Shown here piece by piece: positions 27,123 through 35,499 of a stretch of 64,000 nucleotides of DNA (positions are counted from its first letter, which is position 1; each line of letters begins with the position of its first letter). Both the position numbers and the translations under genes were made by a program. The stretch spans positions 89,869-153,868 of the forward strand of contig NZ_MPPI01000009.1 of NCBI RefSeq assembly GCF_001895925.1, written 5' to 3'. The DNA is from Phormidesmis priestleyi ULC007 (GTDB lineage Bacteria; Cyanobacteriota; Cyanobacteriia; Leptolyngbyales; Leptolyngbyaceae). The notes under the pieces are model-generated. The model saw nothing but the letters and a program-made list of their open reading frames with translations. It was not told the origin of the DNA and ran no database searches.

Positions 27123-27166
27123 TTGCGATCGCCCCTCCCATTTTTCCCAAACAGGGGCGATCGCAA
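27123..27166. terminator. Bidirectional hairpin terminator
   Basis: TTGCGATCGCCCCT (27123-27136) is the exact inverse of AGGGGCGATCGCAA (27153-27166), a 14-bp perfect stem built on HIP1, with a T-containing loop. It sits between the stops of convergent genes. The T run after the stem is short, so termination may depend on the stem itself. Confidence 0.65.
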
Positions 27167-27168
27167 AG

Positions 27169-27537
27169 TCAATTTCGCATCCGAATTCGATTCACTTCGA
27201 CGATGAACAGCTTGCCTTGATAATGTCCGACATCGCCATAGTTTGACAAATAATCCACTAACCTTTGCATCAGCAGAGGAATAATTTCAGGGTGATTCCG
27301 AAGTTGAACTGAAATAATCCCACGATAATTTGCAGGAGGATAGGCAACAATGTCAGCAAAATCTCCATTTAGTGAAACCAAAATCGCACCCAACTCCTGT
27401 GCTTTGGCAATCACAATCTGATCAGGAGCTTCAATCGGAATATAGTCTTTTAAGATCAACACCTCATGACCGCTGTCCTGCAAAAACTTCCCGATCGAAG
27501 CTGGAACACATTGATCGATGAAAAATTTCAGACTCAC
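27169..27537 (-). CDS. DUF5615 PIN-like protein (putative toxin)
   Basis: Protein of 122 residues in the DUF5615 family, a PIN-like RNase fold. Acidic residues typical of the site are visible: Asp8 in FFIDQCVP, Asp in EAPDQIV, and Asp59 in LNGDFAD. It is translated from a GTG whose first three bases overlap the stop of the preceding DUF433 gene (GTGA), which gives translational coupling. The pair is typical of a DUF433/DUF5615 toxin-antitoxin module, widespread in cyanobacteria. RNase activity is inferred from the fold and has not been shown for this protein. Confidence 0.88.
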   Translation of the reverse strand: MSLKFFIDQCVPASIGKFLQDSGHEVLILKDYIPIEAPDQIVIAKAQELGAILVSLNGDFADIVAYPPANYRGIISVQLRNHPEIIPLLMQRLVDYLSNYGDVGHYQGKLFIVEVNRIRMRN

Positions 27538-27764
27538 GATGCGACCGTCTCAAAATCTGCGAGATCACGCGCATAATCGAGACAAGCCGCAATCTGCTCT
27601 TTTTGTAAATCTGGAAACTCTTGCAGGATCTGGTCATGGGTATTGCCAGCAGCCAAATAGCCTAAAATCAAACTCACTGGAATTCTGGTTCCCTTAATTC
27701 TCGGCTTACCTCGAAGCACATCTAAACTGCTTACGATGTATTCACGCCAGTTAATCGGCTTCAT
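27534..27764 (-). CDS. DUF433 antitoxin-like protein
   Basis: Protein of 76 residues with the DUF433 pattern: WREYIVSSLDVLRGKPRIKG, TRIPVSLILGYLAAG and a C-terminal helix-turn-helix-like region (EQIAACLDYARDLA). It is the upstream partner of the DUF5615 gene and overlaps it by four bases (GTGA). DUF433 proteins are thought to bind DNA and neutralise the PIN-like partner. The ATG at 27764 is clear. Confidence 0.9.
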   Translation of the reverse strand: MKPINWREYIVSSLDVLRGKPRIKGTRIPVSLILGYLAAGNTHDQILQEFPDLQKEQIAACLDYARDLADFETVAS

Positions 27765-27891
27765 GGTTCAACCTCTTGCTCAAATTCAGTATTAGATCTT
27801 CAACACTATCAACGATTTGCGAGTCAGTCATGGTATGAGGTTTCATGTGCTGACTGCCATAAGCGCCAATGGTTTTTGAAGCGATCGCAGG

Positions 27892-28104
27892 CTATCTTTT
27901 GGTCACCAGTTGCCACAAATATTGCCCAAACTCCCAGACTTGTTGAAGAAGTTTATCGGCTCCGATGCCAAAGACAAATTGCATTATCAGCACGATCGCC
28001 GCAATCACCAGGGCAGTGCTAACTGTTGCCTTCACGACTTTGATCAGCCAGGTGAAAACCAGAACGGAAATTACGATCGCTGCCCCAACCAGAATCAAGT
28101 TCAT
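27892..28104 (-). CDS. Small membrane protein
   Basis: Protein of 70 residues with two hydrophobic helices (about 3-20 and 28-48) and a short amphipathic C-terminus (LLQQVWEFGQYLWQLV). I do not recognise a named family. It is 22 bases downstream of the pentapeptide-repeat gene on the same strand, so the two may be cotranscribed. The hydrophobic pattern and clean start support a real gene. Confidence 0.65.
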   Translation of the reverse strand: MNLILVGAAIVISVLVFTWLIKVVKATVSTALVIAAIVLIMQFVFGIGADKLLQQVWEFGQYLWQLVTKR

Positions 28105-28125
28105 AAGTCAAAGTCCGTCTCGTCT

Positions 28126-28935
28126 CTAACAGTATCCTATTGATTGGGAAAAATCGGTATGATTCAGCGCGGCTTGATCAAACCGAGCATTGGTTAGATT
28201 TGCGCCTTTAAAGGACGTTGTAGAGGCGAGGTTGAGCGATCGTATAATCGATTTGAGCGAACTTAGAGTCAGCCAAACATAGACGAAAGTTGCGATCGCG
28301 TAAGCAAATCCGATGCTATGCTGGGCACTGAGACTAACGCTAGCCGTCGCACCCAGTAGAAAAGCGGCTCCGTAGGTAGTGACTGTCGGAATGGTCGCGA
28401 TCGCGATTTTAATCCACGACTGGTGAAGAAAGACACTAGCCACCCCCATTACCAAACCTGCGGACATGGCTCCCGCGATCGCAATACTCGGATTGTTCCC
28501 CGACGCACTTCCAGCATAAAAAAATCCGAGCCATGCACCCGACAAAACCGCCGAGAAAACGCCTGCAAGTCGGCTAGTTTTTAGAGAAATGCTCTTTAAC
28601 GAACTGATCCCAGCACTCGCGCCCGCTAGACCCAAAACTCCATATAAGACCAACACAAACAACCAGGCAGAACTATTGGGTATCTGCCCTAAAGCGCCGA
28701 AAATCAAACGAGACAATGCATCTCCGACTAAAAGCGCGATCGCGATCATTATGCCACTCAAACGCATGAGTTTTTGGGGCGAAAGTCCGGCTTTGACTCG
28801 CTCAAAATTTGCGCCTACTAGTTGAGCCTGGTTAAAGTTACAGCCTCGAATATCAGCCCCGCTAAAGTCAGTCCCATTGAGAATTTGTTGTCGAAACGAT
28901 CGCGCCTGAAGATGTTGATTTTTGAAGGAAATCAT
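28126..28935 (-). CDS. Membrane protein flanked by pentapeptide repeats
   Basis: Protein of 269 residues. Pentapeptide-like repeats lie at the N-terminus (TDFSGADIRGCNFNQAQLVG, about 22-46) and the C-terminus (FKGANLTNARFDQAALNHTD, about 243-262). Between them are six or seven hydrophobic segments with Gly and Ala clusters. Pentapeptide repeats form right-handed beta helices, and in cyanobacteria are often fused to membrane segments. Function unknown. The split layout suggests that the two ends pack together beneath the membrane (inference). The first residues (MISFKNQHLQ) follow the ATG at 28935 directly. Confidence 0.78.
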   Translation of the reverse strand: MISFKNQHLQARSFRQQILNGTDFSGADIRGCNFNQAQLVGANFERVKAGLSPQKLMRLSGIMIAIALLVGDALSRLIFGALGQIPNSSAWLFVLVLYGVLGLAGASAGISSLKSISLKTSRLAGVFSAVLSGAWLGFFYAGSASGNNPSIAIAGAMSAGLVMGVASVFLHQSWIKIAIATIPTVTTYGAAFLLGATASVSLSAQHSIGFAYAIATFVYVWLTLSSLKSIIRSLNLASTTSFKGANLTNARFDQAALNHTDFSQSIGYC

Positions 28936-28971
28936 AGAAGGGTTAAAGTGGTTTTTGGTTGCTCAAAGAAC

Positions 28972-29097
28972 GGGCGTTGCAAAATGAGGGGATGAAATGG
29001 CTGTAGGGGTAGCGCCCCCGTGCCTACCCCTGACGGAGGGCAACCACGGGGGGATTGCCCCTACAATCATCCCGCTATTCAGCAATGCCAAAGAACG
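28972..29097. repeat. Family D repeat, long copy
   Basis: Its left end, GCGTTGCAAAATGAGGGGAT, and right end, CCCGCTATTCAGCAATGCC, are the inverse of the 25981-26054 copy. The core has GTAGGGGTAGCGCCC and GCAACCACGGGGGGATTGCC, which differ from that copy. It lies immediately before the phosphodiester glycosidase gene. Confidence 0.65.
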
Positions 29098-29106
29098 TTT
29101 AAGAAG

Positions 29107-29994
29107 ATGAATCAGAATCGTCAATCGCTTAAGCATCGATTATGGAATGGATTGGGAATGGGATTACTCCTAATACCCATTGTTGCTTATGGGATTCCGC
29201 ATTTTTTGCGTCCCGATCGCATTGCTGAGACTCGATCGCTGTTTCAAGGCATCGACTATCGGCGAGAGGTGCGATCTCTGCCCCGTCCGATCGTGATTCA
29301 CATTGTCAAGATTGATTTGACTGCACCCAACGTTCGCGCCTTTGCGACTCCCGGAGCGGCAACCTTCGACAAAACCGAAGTCAACGCTCACACAACGTCT
29401 CAGTTTCTCAACGAATTTAGTCTAAAGCTGGCGATTAATGCAAACTTTTTCTACCGCTTTCGTGAAGAAACCCCGTGGGATTATTTTCCGCACGCTGGCG
29501 ATCGAGTGAACAATGTTGGACAAGTCACTTCTGACGGGCAGACCTATTCTGCCGCAGAATCTGAGTATCCGGCGATTTGTTTTTCATCCCAACGTGCAAA
29601 GATTGTAGAAGGCACCTGTCCGGTAGAGACAAGGCAAGCAGTGTCAGGAAACGAGGTGCTGATTAAGGCAGGCAAACCCCTTGCTCAAATGACAAAATCA
29701 GATAAGCCTTATCCGCGATCGGTGGTTGCGATTGACGCAACGGGTCAAAAATTATGGCTAATTTTAGTAGACGGCAAACAGCGTCTCTATAGCGAAGGCA
29801 TGACGATCGCAGAACTCACTGATTTTGTCCGACAGTTGGGCGTTGATTCGGCCCTCAATTTAGATGGAGGCGGATCGGTGACGTTGGCAGTTTCCACACC
29901 ATCAGGCACAAAAATTCTCAATTCCCCCATTCAGAACAAGATTCCGATGAATGAGCGCCCGATCGCGAGTCATTTAGGGTTTTACGCCGAGTAA
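29107..29994 (+). CDS. Phosphodiester glycosidase (NAGPA-like) family protein
   Basis: Secreted or membrane-anchored protein of 295 residues in the NAGPA/DUF2233 family, relatives of lysosomal N-acetylglucosamine-1-phosphodiester alpha-N-acetylglucosaminidase. An N-terminal hydrophobic helix (about 18-36) is followed by a domain with HIVKIDLTAPNVRAFATPG, AINANFFYR and the signature LNLDGGGSVTLAV near residue 260. Cyanobacterial members are uncharacterised; some act on exopolysaccharide or wall sugar phosphates. The start is set at ATG 29107. The longer frame from 29020 would read through the family D repeat. It converges on the hydrolase gene, with stops one base apart. Confidence 0.83.
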   Translation: MNQNRQSLKHRLWNGLGMGLLLIPIVAYGIPHFLRPDRIAETRSLFQGIDYRREVRSLPRPIVIHIVKIDLTAPNVRAFATPGAATFDKTEVNAHTTSQFLNEFSLKLAINANFFYRFREETPWDYFPHAGDRVNNVGQVTSDGQTYSAAESEYPAICFSSQRAKIVEGTCPVETRQAVSGNEVLIKAGKPLAQMTKSDKPYPRSVVAIDATGQKLWLILVDGKQRLYSEGMTIAELTDFVRQLGVDSALNLDGGGSVTLAVSTPSGTKILNSPIQNKIPMNERPIASHLGFYAE

Positions 29995-29995
29995 T

Positions 29996-31270
29996 TCATC
30001 TCAACACCCATCCCAAAAATTGTTCTGTGTAATAGAGCGCTAACTGATTACTCACGCCATTAAACACCGCATCAAATGCATGATCTGCCCAGGGAATTTC
30101 TAGAAAAATGGCACGACTGCCGACAGACTGTAGACGATCGAATAAGCTTTTACCAAATTTTGCTTGCACAATGTGATCACGACCGCCATAAATCAGCAGA
30201 GTAGGGGGAAGCGGGCGAGTCACCCACTGGTAGGGAGACGCTCGTCGATATAAATCTGGCAACTCGTCAGGAGTGCCACCCAGAAAAGCTTTGAGAGTCG
30301 CACGAGAATTGATCGGGTCAGGGTTAGGCGGTTCTCGGTAGCCGATCGTCAACTCAACGGGGCCATAATAGTCAACGACCGCTTTAATGGGAGGTGCATC
30401 TGATTGAAACGCCGACAGCAATGCTAAATGAGCACCTGCCGATCGTCCCATTACAGCAATTCGATCACGATCGATATCATAATCATCAACATGATTCAAA
30501 ATGTGGGTAAATGCAGTGTTGATATCATCCAACTGGGCAGGAAATTTGTATTGAGGCGCATGACGATAATCAATCGCGACCACTACATAGCCTCGCGCTG
30601 CCATATAGCGACTAAAGGCTGCATTGCTATCAGGAGTGCCATATTGCCATGCGCCACCATAGATCATGACGATCGTCGGATATTTCCCTTTCTGCAACGG
30701 TTGATAGAGATTAAGCGTTAGTGGAACATTATCAGGAGCCGCAAACTGAATCTTTGACGTATAGCGAATATCGCTGTCAGGAATTCCACGAAACAGATCA
30801 AACAATAGAGGATCAGGACGCATCATTGCTCGTTTAGTTTGCGGAATCTGATTTATGTAATCTGCACCTAACGTTGACTGCATCGCTATACTAAATCGCT
30901 GATTTGTAGACGGAAATTGCAGTAAAGGCAATAGGCTTAATATCAACGCCACAACACTGCCAACGAGCAATAGACGAGAAAGCCAACCCTTGCGGAGAAA
31001 TCTTAAAAGCAGGAGAATCGCGATCGCATTCACGCCAACTAACCAGGGACTGATCTCTGGCGCACCCACTCCTAGCGGCAACAAAAATAGTGTTGGTGCT
31101 GGGATCACAATCCATAGTGAGAGAAACAACCCGATCAGACTCAGTGCCGAAGGAATAAAACTAGCCAGAAGAAAGGCAAAGATCGATGCCAACGATCGAG
31201 TTTTTCGGAAGCGTGGCTGATTTTCCTGCGACATTTGCCCCCTATCGATTCGAGTCAGTTTGCGAGTCAT
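29996..31270 (-). CDS. Membrane-anchored alpha/beta hydrolase (BD-FAE/lipase-like)
   Basis: Protein of 424 residues. The N-terminal third has three or four hydrophobic helices (about 25-130), then a carboxylesterase-type hydrolase domain (about 175-424). The oxyanion-hole motif YGGAW, the nucleophile elbow GRSAGAHL (Ser about 275) and a late Asp and His (GGRDHIVQ, and DHAFDAVF near the end) form the triad, all visible. It resembles bacterial feruloyl-esterase or 'alpha/beta hydrolase fold' proteins tied to the membrane. Substrate unknown. The ATG at 31270 is taken; an internal ATG (residue 13) is also possible. Confidence 0.85.
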   Translation of the reverse strand: MTRKLTRIDRGQMSQENQPRFRKTRSLASIFAFLLASFIPSALSLIGLFLSLWIVIPAPTLFLLPLGVGAPEISPWLVGVNAIAILLLLRFLRKGWLSRLLLVGSVVALILSLLPLLQFPSTNQRFSIAMQSTLGADYINQIPQTKRAMMRPDPLLFDLFRGIPDSDIRYTSKIQFAAPDNVPLTLNLYQPLQKGKYPTIVMIYGGAWQYGTPDSNAAFSRYMAARGYVVVAIDYRHAPQYKFPAQLDDINTAFTHILNHVDDYDIDRDRIAVMGRSAGAHLALLSAFQSDAPPIKAVVDYYGPVELTIGYREPPNPDPINSRATLKAFLGGTPDELPDLYRRASPYQWVTRPLPPTLLIYGGRDHIVQAKFGKSLFDRLQSVGSRAIFLEIPWADHAFDAVFNGVSNQLALYYTEQFLGWVLR

Positions 31271-31491
31271 AACGACTGCTGTAATGTTATCAGCGTTGCC
31301 TGCGATCAGGATGAACTTCTACCGTATTTTCTATCGCTGAAGCCTATTTTTTCGGCTCCTTCGTCGCTTTTTTACCCCTGCTGGGGCCTTTAGTCAAAAT
31401 CGTTATGACTATGATATAGTTGTTACAGTTCGTATTGAATCTGTAGTCTCACTTTGAGACAGTAGACCTACTGCTAAGGAGAATTTTTCCC

Positions 31492-32097
31492 ATGACCCAT
31501 GCCAACGAAGGATGTCTACGGGTCGGTCAACCCGCTCCCGAATTTACAGCAACGGCTGTCGTCGATCAAGAATTCAAGGACATCAAGCTGTCTGACTATC
31601 GCGGCAAATATGTGGTTTTGTTCTTTTACCCTTTAGACTTTACCTTCGTTTGCCCGACTGAGATCACGGCATTTAGCGATCGCCATCAAGACTTTAGCGC
31701 CATCGGCACCGAGATTTTAGGGGTGTCTGTCGATAGTGCATTTTCGCACCTAGCTTGGATTCAGAGCGATCGTAAATCGGGCGGTGTTGGCGACCTCAAC
31801 TATCCTCTCGTGTCTGACATCAAGAAAGAAATCAGCCTTGCTTATAACGTGCTCGACTCAAATGAGGGCGTTGCATTGCGCGGTCTGTTTATCATCGATA
31901 AAGACGGCGTTATTCAACACTCAACGGTTAACAATTTGTCGTTTGGGCGCAGCGTTGATGAAACCCTCCGCACTTTGCAAGCAATTCAATATGTGCAGTC
32001 TCACCCCGATGAAGTCTGCCCCGTAGGTTGGCAACCTGGTGACAAGACGATGAACCCTGACCCTGTGAAGTCAAAAGAATTTTTCGCAGCCGTGTAG
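31492..32097 (+). CDS. Typical 2-Cys peroxiredoxin
   Basis: Peroxiredoxin of 201 residues that reduces H2O2 and alkyl peroxides using thioredoxin. Peroxidatic Cys54 lies in DFTFVCPTE and resolving Cys176 in EVCPVGW, both intact; the [10 protein letters not shown] loop associated with sensitivity to overoxidation is also visible. It lies in the cytosol and forms decamers in the family. The ribosome-binding sequence AAGGAG precedes the ATG by about nine bases. A strong terminator follows (32117-32154), and another redoxin gene lies just beyond, so both are probably peroxide defences but are not obligatorily cotranscribed. Confidence 0.95.
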   Translation: MTHANEGCLRVGQPAPEFTATAVVDQEFKDIKLSDYRGKYVVLFFYPLDFTFVCPTEITAFSDRHQDFSAIGTEILGVSVDSAFSHLAWIQSDRKSGGVGDLNYPLVSDIKKEISLAYNVLDSNEGVALRGLFIIDKDGVIQHSTVNNLSFGRSVDETLRTLQAIQYVQSHPDEVCPVGWQPGDKTMNPDPVKSKEFFAAV

Positions 32098-32116
32098 TCG
32101 ATCGTTAATATAAGTA

Positions 32117-32154
32117 AGTGGATGGTAGTCAATGGCTACTGTCCACTATTTTTT
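32117..32154 (+). terminator. Rho-independent terminator after the peroxiredoxin
   Basis: AGTGGATGGTAG (32117-32128) pairs with CTACTGTCCACT (32136-32147) over 12 positions, two of them G-U. The loop has seven bases, and a T run (ATTTTTT) follows. This is the clearest terminator in the window. Confidence 0.88.
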
Positions 32155-32170
32155 GAGAAAAAGGTGTTAT

Positions 32171-32713
32171 ATGTTGACTTTCACTGACTTTAGCGGTTTA
32201 TTTAATCGGCGTTTTTTGAATAATCTCTTTCCGATTCCGGCAACCAATCGGTTAGCGTTGGGTTTAGTGACTCCTGGGTTTGAGTTATCTGACATCACCC
32301 ACGATCGTCAAATTAAACTGTCTGATTATAAAAACGATCGTCCTGTGATTCTTGCCTTTACTCGCATCTTTACTGAAAAGCAATATTGCCCGTTTTGCTT
32401 TCCTCACATTAAAGCCCTCAACGAACAGTATCAGCAGTTTGTCGATCGTGGGGCAGACGTGTTGATGATCACAAGCACTGACCCCCAGCAAAGCAAAAAA
32501 GTTGTTCAAGATTTGGGGCTAAAAATGCCTTTGTTGAGCGATTCTAGCTGTCGCGTGTTTCGCGATTATCAGACGGGTCAAGCGCTGGGCGCACCGTTAC
32601 CTGCTCAGTTTTTGCTCGATCGTCAAGGCATTCTCCGCTATAAGCATTTGTTTTCGTTTCTTAATCACAATGCTAGTGTAGACACATTGCTATCTGCGTT
32701 AGATCGGGTGTGA
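32171..32713 (+). CDS. Redoxin-domain peroxiredoxin-like protein with CPFC motif
   Basis: Protein of 180 residues in the AhpC/TSA-redoxin superfamily. The N-terminal region (about 20-52) leads into FELSDITHDRQIKLSDY. The active site reads QYCPFCFPHI, with Cys73 and Cys76, a CxxC more like thioredoxin than typical peroxiredoxins, followed by ALNEQYQQFVDRGADVLMIT. The exact enzyme class is uncertain; disulfide exchange or atypical peroxidase activity is plausible. Start: ATG 32171 with AAAGGTG just upstream. A frame from 32132 would start in the loop of the preceding terminator hairpin, so I reject it. It lies 74 bases after the 2-Cys peroxiredoxin stop. Confidence 0.8.
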   Translation: MLTFTDFSGLFNRRFLNNLFPIPATNRLALGLVTPGFELSDITHDRQIKLSDYKNDRPVILAFTRIFTEKQYCPFCFPHIKALNEQYQQFVDRGADVLMITSTDPQQSKKVVQDLGLKMPLLSDSSCRVFRDYQTGQALGAPLPAQFLLDRQGILRYKHLFSFLNHNASVDTLLSALDRV

Positions 32714-32764
32714 ATTAAATAAGATATAAATCTTGTGGAGTAGGCATCTTGCCTACACAGAGAC

Positions 32765-32786
32765 AGTGGGACGGCTATCCCACTTT
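32765..32786. terminator. Hairpin between convergent redoxin and HAD genes
   Basis: AGTGGGA-CGGCTA-TCCCACT-TT: 7-bp stem and short T run, preceded by a second small palindrome GTAGGC-ATCTT-GCCTAC (32740-32756). Likely a shared transcript end. Confidence 0.6.
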
Positions 32787-32788
32787 GC

Positions 32789-33469
32789 TTAATCCAGAAT
32801 CCCAAGGATCGTCTCAATTAACGCTGGAAGATGATGCGGAGAATTAACAATGAAGTCAGCCCCGTGAATGGTTAACTCTGACGCTGTTCCATAGCCGTAA
32901 GTAACTCCGATCGCGCAAACACTATTCTGTTTTGCGCCAATCATGTCATGTTTACGGTCGCCAATCATTACCGCATCAGTTGATACGATTTGTTCTGTTT
33001 GTAAAACATAATGAATCAAATCGCCTTTGTTACTGTGAGTTCCATCTAATTCACTGCCGTAAACACGATCGAACCATGACGACAATGCGAAATGATCAAT
33101 AATGCGGGTCGCGTAAATGTGTGGTTTTGAAGTTACAACAAACGCCCGAAAACCATCAACACGAAACGATTGTAGAATCTCTGGAATCTGAGGATAGAGC
33201 GTGTTTTCAAACAGTCCGATCGTAGAGAAGCGATCGCGGTAGAAAGACAACGCACGATCGACGATCGCCCGATCTGAAGTCTGCAATAGCTCTGCAAAAC
33301 TCTGCTGGAGCGGAGGGCCGATACACCAACACAAATCTTCAGCATGAGGTGGAGTGTAACCGAGTTTAGACAACGCATATTGAATGCAGCGAGTGATTCC
33401 AGGCTTAGGATCAGTCAGTGTTCCGTCTAAATCGAATAGAACCGCGCGAGAAAGTGTTTTGCTAGGCAT
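32789..33469 (-). CDS. HAD-family phosphatase, phosphoglycolate-phosphatase-like
   Basis: Hydrolase of 226 residues in the HAD superfamily, Gph-like subgroup. Motif I is FDLDGTLTDPKPGIT (nucleophile Asp at about 12). The cap domain contains IGPPLQQSFAELL, motif II is VVTSKP, and motif III/IV is MIGDRKHDMIGA. All catalytic residues are intact. Gph-type proteins dephosphorylate phosphoglycolate or similar small phosphoesters; substrate is not assignable. It is divergent from the ComB-like gene with about 20 bases between starts, so their promoters overlap. Confidence 0.88.
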   Translation of the reverse strand: MPSKTLSRAVLFDLDGTLTDPKPGITRCIQYALSKLGYTPPHAEDLCWCIGPPLQQSFAELLQTSDRAIVDRALSFYRDRFSTIGLFENTLYPQIPEILQSFRVDGFRAFVVTSKPHIYATRIIDHFALSSWFDRVYGSELDGTHSNKGDLIHYVLQTEQIVSTDAVMIGDRKHDMIGAKQNSVCAIGVTYGYGTASELTIHGADFIVNSPHHLPALIETILGILD

Positions 33470-33489
33470 TAAATTGACAGGAGTACTCT

Positions 33490-34221
33490 ATGATTTTCGA
33501 CCAATCTGAGTTTGAAATCCGGTGCGAATGGGGAGAACAAGGCGTTGCACAATTAGCGCCGATTAGTGATGTTGTGATTATCATAGACGTTCTCTCGTTC
33601 TCAACCTGTGTTGAAATCGCCAATAGCCGAGGCGCAATCGTCTTTCCCTATCTATGGAAAGATCATTCTGCTCAAGATTTTGCCACCTCAATAAATGCAG
33701 AACTCGCAGATAGACGCAACAGTGGTAGTCGTTATGAACTTTCCCCGGCATCCCTGGCTCAGGTTGCAAACAACACTCGATTGGTGCTGCCCTCGCCCAA
33801 CGGTTCCACGCTCAGCTTAAAAACGGGCAAGACTCCAACTCTAGCTGGCTGCTTGAGAAATAGTCGAGCGATCGCGGCGACTGCCACAACTTATGGCAAG
33901 CGTATCTCTGTGATCCCGGCTGGAGAGAAATGGCAGGATGGCAGCCTTCGCCCTTCTTTTGAGGACTGGGTTGGGGCAGGGGCAATTCTCAGTCATCTCA
34001 AAGGAAATTTGTCTCCAGAGGCACAGGCTGCAATTGCAGCTTATCAAACTGCTCAATCAAACTTGAAATCACTTCTCAAACGCTGTAGTTCTGGCAAAGA
34101 ATTAATCGAGAAGAGATTTGAGCAAGATGTTGATCTGGCAACCGAATTAGAGGTAAGTGATTGTGTTCCCACGTTGGTGAATAGCGCTTATGTCGATCGA
34201 GCAGCACAACAAACTCCATAA
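33490..34221 (+). CDS. 2-phosphosulfolactate phosphatase (ComB)-family protein
   Basis: Protein of 243 residues in the ComB family, named after the enzyme that removes phosphate from 2-phosphosulfolactate in coenzyme M synthesis. Typical features are visible: CEWGEQGVAQL, IIIDVLSFSTCVEIANSRGA, LPSPNGSTLSL and VIPAGEKWQDG. Cyanobacteria do not make coenzyme M, so another role, such as a sulfonate or small phosphoester phosphatase, is likely. The ATG at 33490 begins the conserved part and is close to the divergent HAD phosphatase gene, which might act in the same salvage process. Confidence 0.85.
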   Translation: MIFDQSEFEIRCEWGEQGVAQLAPISDVVIIIDVLSFSTCVEIANSRGAIVFPYLWKDHSAQDFATSINAELADRRNSGSRYELSPASLAQVANNTRLVLPSPNGSTLSLKTGKTPTLAGCLRNSRAIAATATTYGKRISVIPAGEKWQDGSLRPSFEDWVGAGAILSHLKGNLSPEAQAAIAAYQTAQSNLKSLLKRCSSGKELIEKRFEQDVDLATELEVSDCVPTLVNSAYVDRAAQQTP

Positions 34222-34239
34222 CTGAACCGAGATGACAAG

Positions 34240-34299
34240 ATGACGCTTTATGACACGATCGGCAAACACTACCTTCCAGATCACTTGAACATATATTAA
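34240..34299 (+). pseudogene. N-terminal stub of a class I methyltransferase
   Basis: ATG ACG CTT TAT GAC opens a 19-codon frame reading MTLYDTIGKHY and ending at TAA. This N-terminus is typical of cyanobacterial class I SAM-dependent methyltransferases (MTLYDTIGKxY), but no downstream methyltransferase sequence follows in any frame I examined. It is probably the leftover start of a deleted gene. Confidence 0.55.
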
Positions 34300-34518
34300 G
34301 AAATTATTAAATCTGACATCAAAATATATCTTAGATTACCTGCTTTTCAAAAATCGTTATGATACCTTGATCTTAGTATACTACACAAAATCGATAGACT
34401 TACTGTAGTTTCATTGAATACGTTATGCTGCGACAGGTTCTCAAAGTCTAGTTGCTACTGTCGCTATTAAACCACCTTGATTAATCCTTTCAATTCATTG
34501 ACTCAGCGACTGTTTAAT

Positions 34519-35223
34519 ATGTCAACTTGCACTCGTCAGTTCGATCGCCGCAATCCCATACTCCTCATTCACGGACTTGATGGCAGCAGATGCGCTTTTC
34601 GGAGAATGTTACCCGATCTAATGGAGTCAGGCTGGAAGGTTTACAGCTTAGACCTTGTTCCTAATGATGGTGGAGCGAAGCTAGAGTATTTAGCAGAGCA
34701 GGTTGCTGACTATATTGCTCAGACATTTGCGCCGAGGCAAGCGATCGATATTGTTGGCTATAGCATGGGCGGAATTGTGGGTCAGTATTACATTCAGAAT
34801 CTCGGTGGAATCGATCGAGTCCAAAGATTGATTACGCTTTCAACGCCTCATGCAGGTTCCTGGTGCGCTTATCTTCGCAACAATGCAGGCTGCCAGCAAC
34901 TTCGTCCAAATAGCGCTTTCTTGAAGCAATTAAACCAGCGATCTGAAATGCTGAAACACCTTAACTTCACTGCAATTTGGTCGCCCTTTGACGTGTTGAC
35001 AATGCCGATCAGTCGATCGCAGTGGGTGGTCGATCGCAGTGTTCAAATTAACGTTTTACGACACAAGCGAATTCCCAGCGATTCTAGAATATTCCAAGCA
35101 GTGATGGATGCACTTCTAGAACCACATCAAGATAAATCTCAAGCGTTGACTCGCTCAACTTCGGCAGTGTTCTCGACACAAGAGCAAACATCATCAGAAG
35201 TATTAGCTGGAGCCATATCATAA
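34519..35223 (+). CDS. Alpha/beta hydrolase, triacylglycerol-lipase-like
   Basis: Soluble protein of 234 residues. An N-terminal strand leads to the oxyanion motif NPILLIHGLDG and to the nucleophile elbow VGYSMGGIVGQY (Ser about 82). TLSTPHAG follows as in bacterial lipase and esterase families. The catalytic Asp and His are not obvious by eye; candidates are the Asp of the SPFDVLT segment and the His of HKRIPS. The ATG at 34519 is preferred; the longer frame begins with TTG at 34477. Substrate unknown. It lies alone; the next gene is broken. Confidence 0.8.
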   Translation: MSTCTRQFDRRNPILLIHGLDGSRCAFRRMLPDLMESGWKVYSLDLVPNDGGAKLEYLAEQVADYIAQTFAPRQAIDIVGYSMGGIVGQYYIQNLGGIDRVQRLITLSTPHAGSWCAYLRNNAGCQQLRPNSAFLKQLNQRSEMLKHLNFTAIWSPFDVLTMPISRSQWVVDRSVQINVLRHKRIPSDSRIFQAVMDALLEPHQDKSQALTRSTSAVFSTQEQTSSEVLAGAIS

Positions 35224-35499
35224 TCACATTTTATAAACAGAAGTGATGCAAATGTACACCAACGATCAAGCCTAGCAGAGTCACTAGCGAACTATTCCCT
35301 GACCCCATGCTTAATAGGGTGGTTTCATACAACAGAGGAAAAACATAGAAGCCTGATTGCTTGATTTTGGGGCTAGGGGGCAAAACTATTCTGCTTCTCA
35401 CGACTGGTTCGGGATTGGTATACATGAGAAAACTGTTTACTTACAACGCATAAAGGGAATCTTGAGCTTACAGAACATTCTAAAAGCCGGGAAAAATGT

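Noticed and set aside
29020-29106. N-terminal extension of the phosphodiester glycosidase
   Set aside because: The extra codons come from the family D repeat, and the ATG at 29107 directly precedes the membrane helix.
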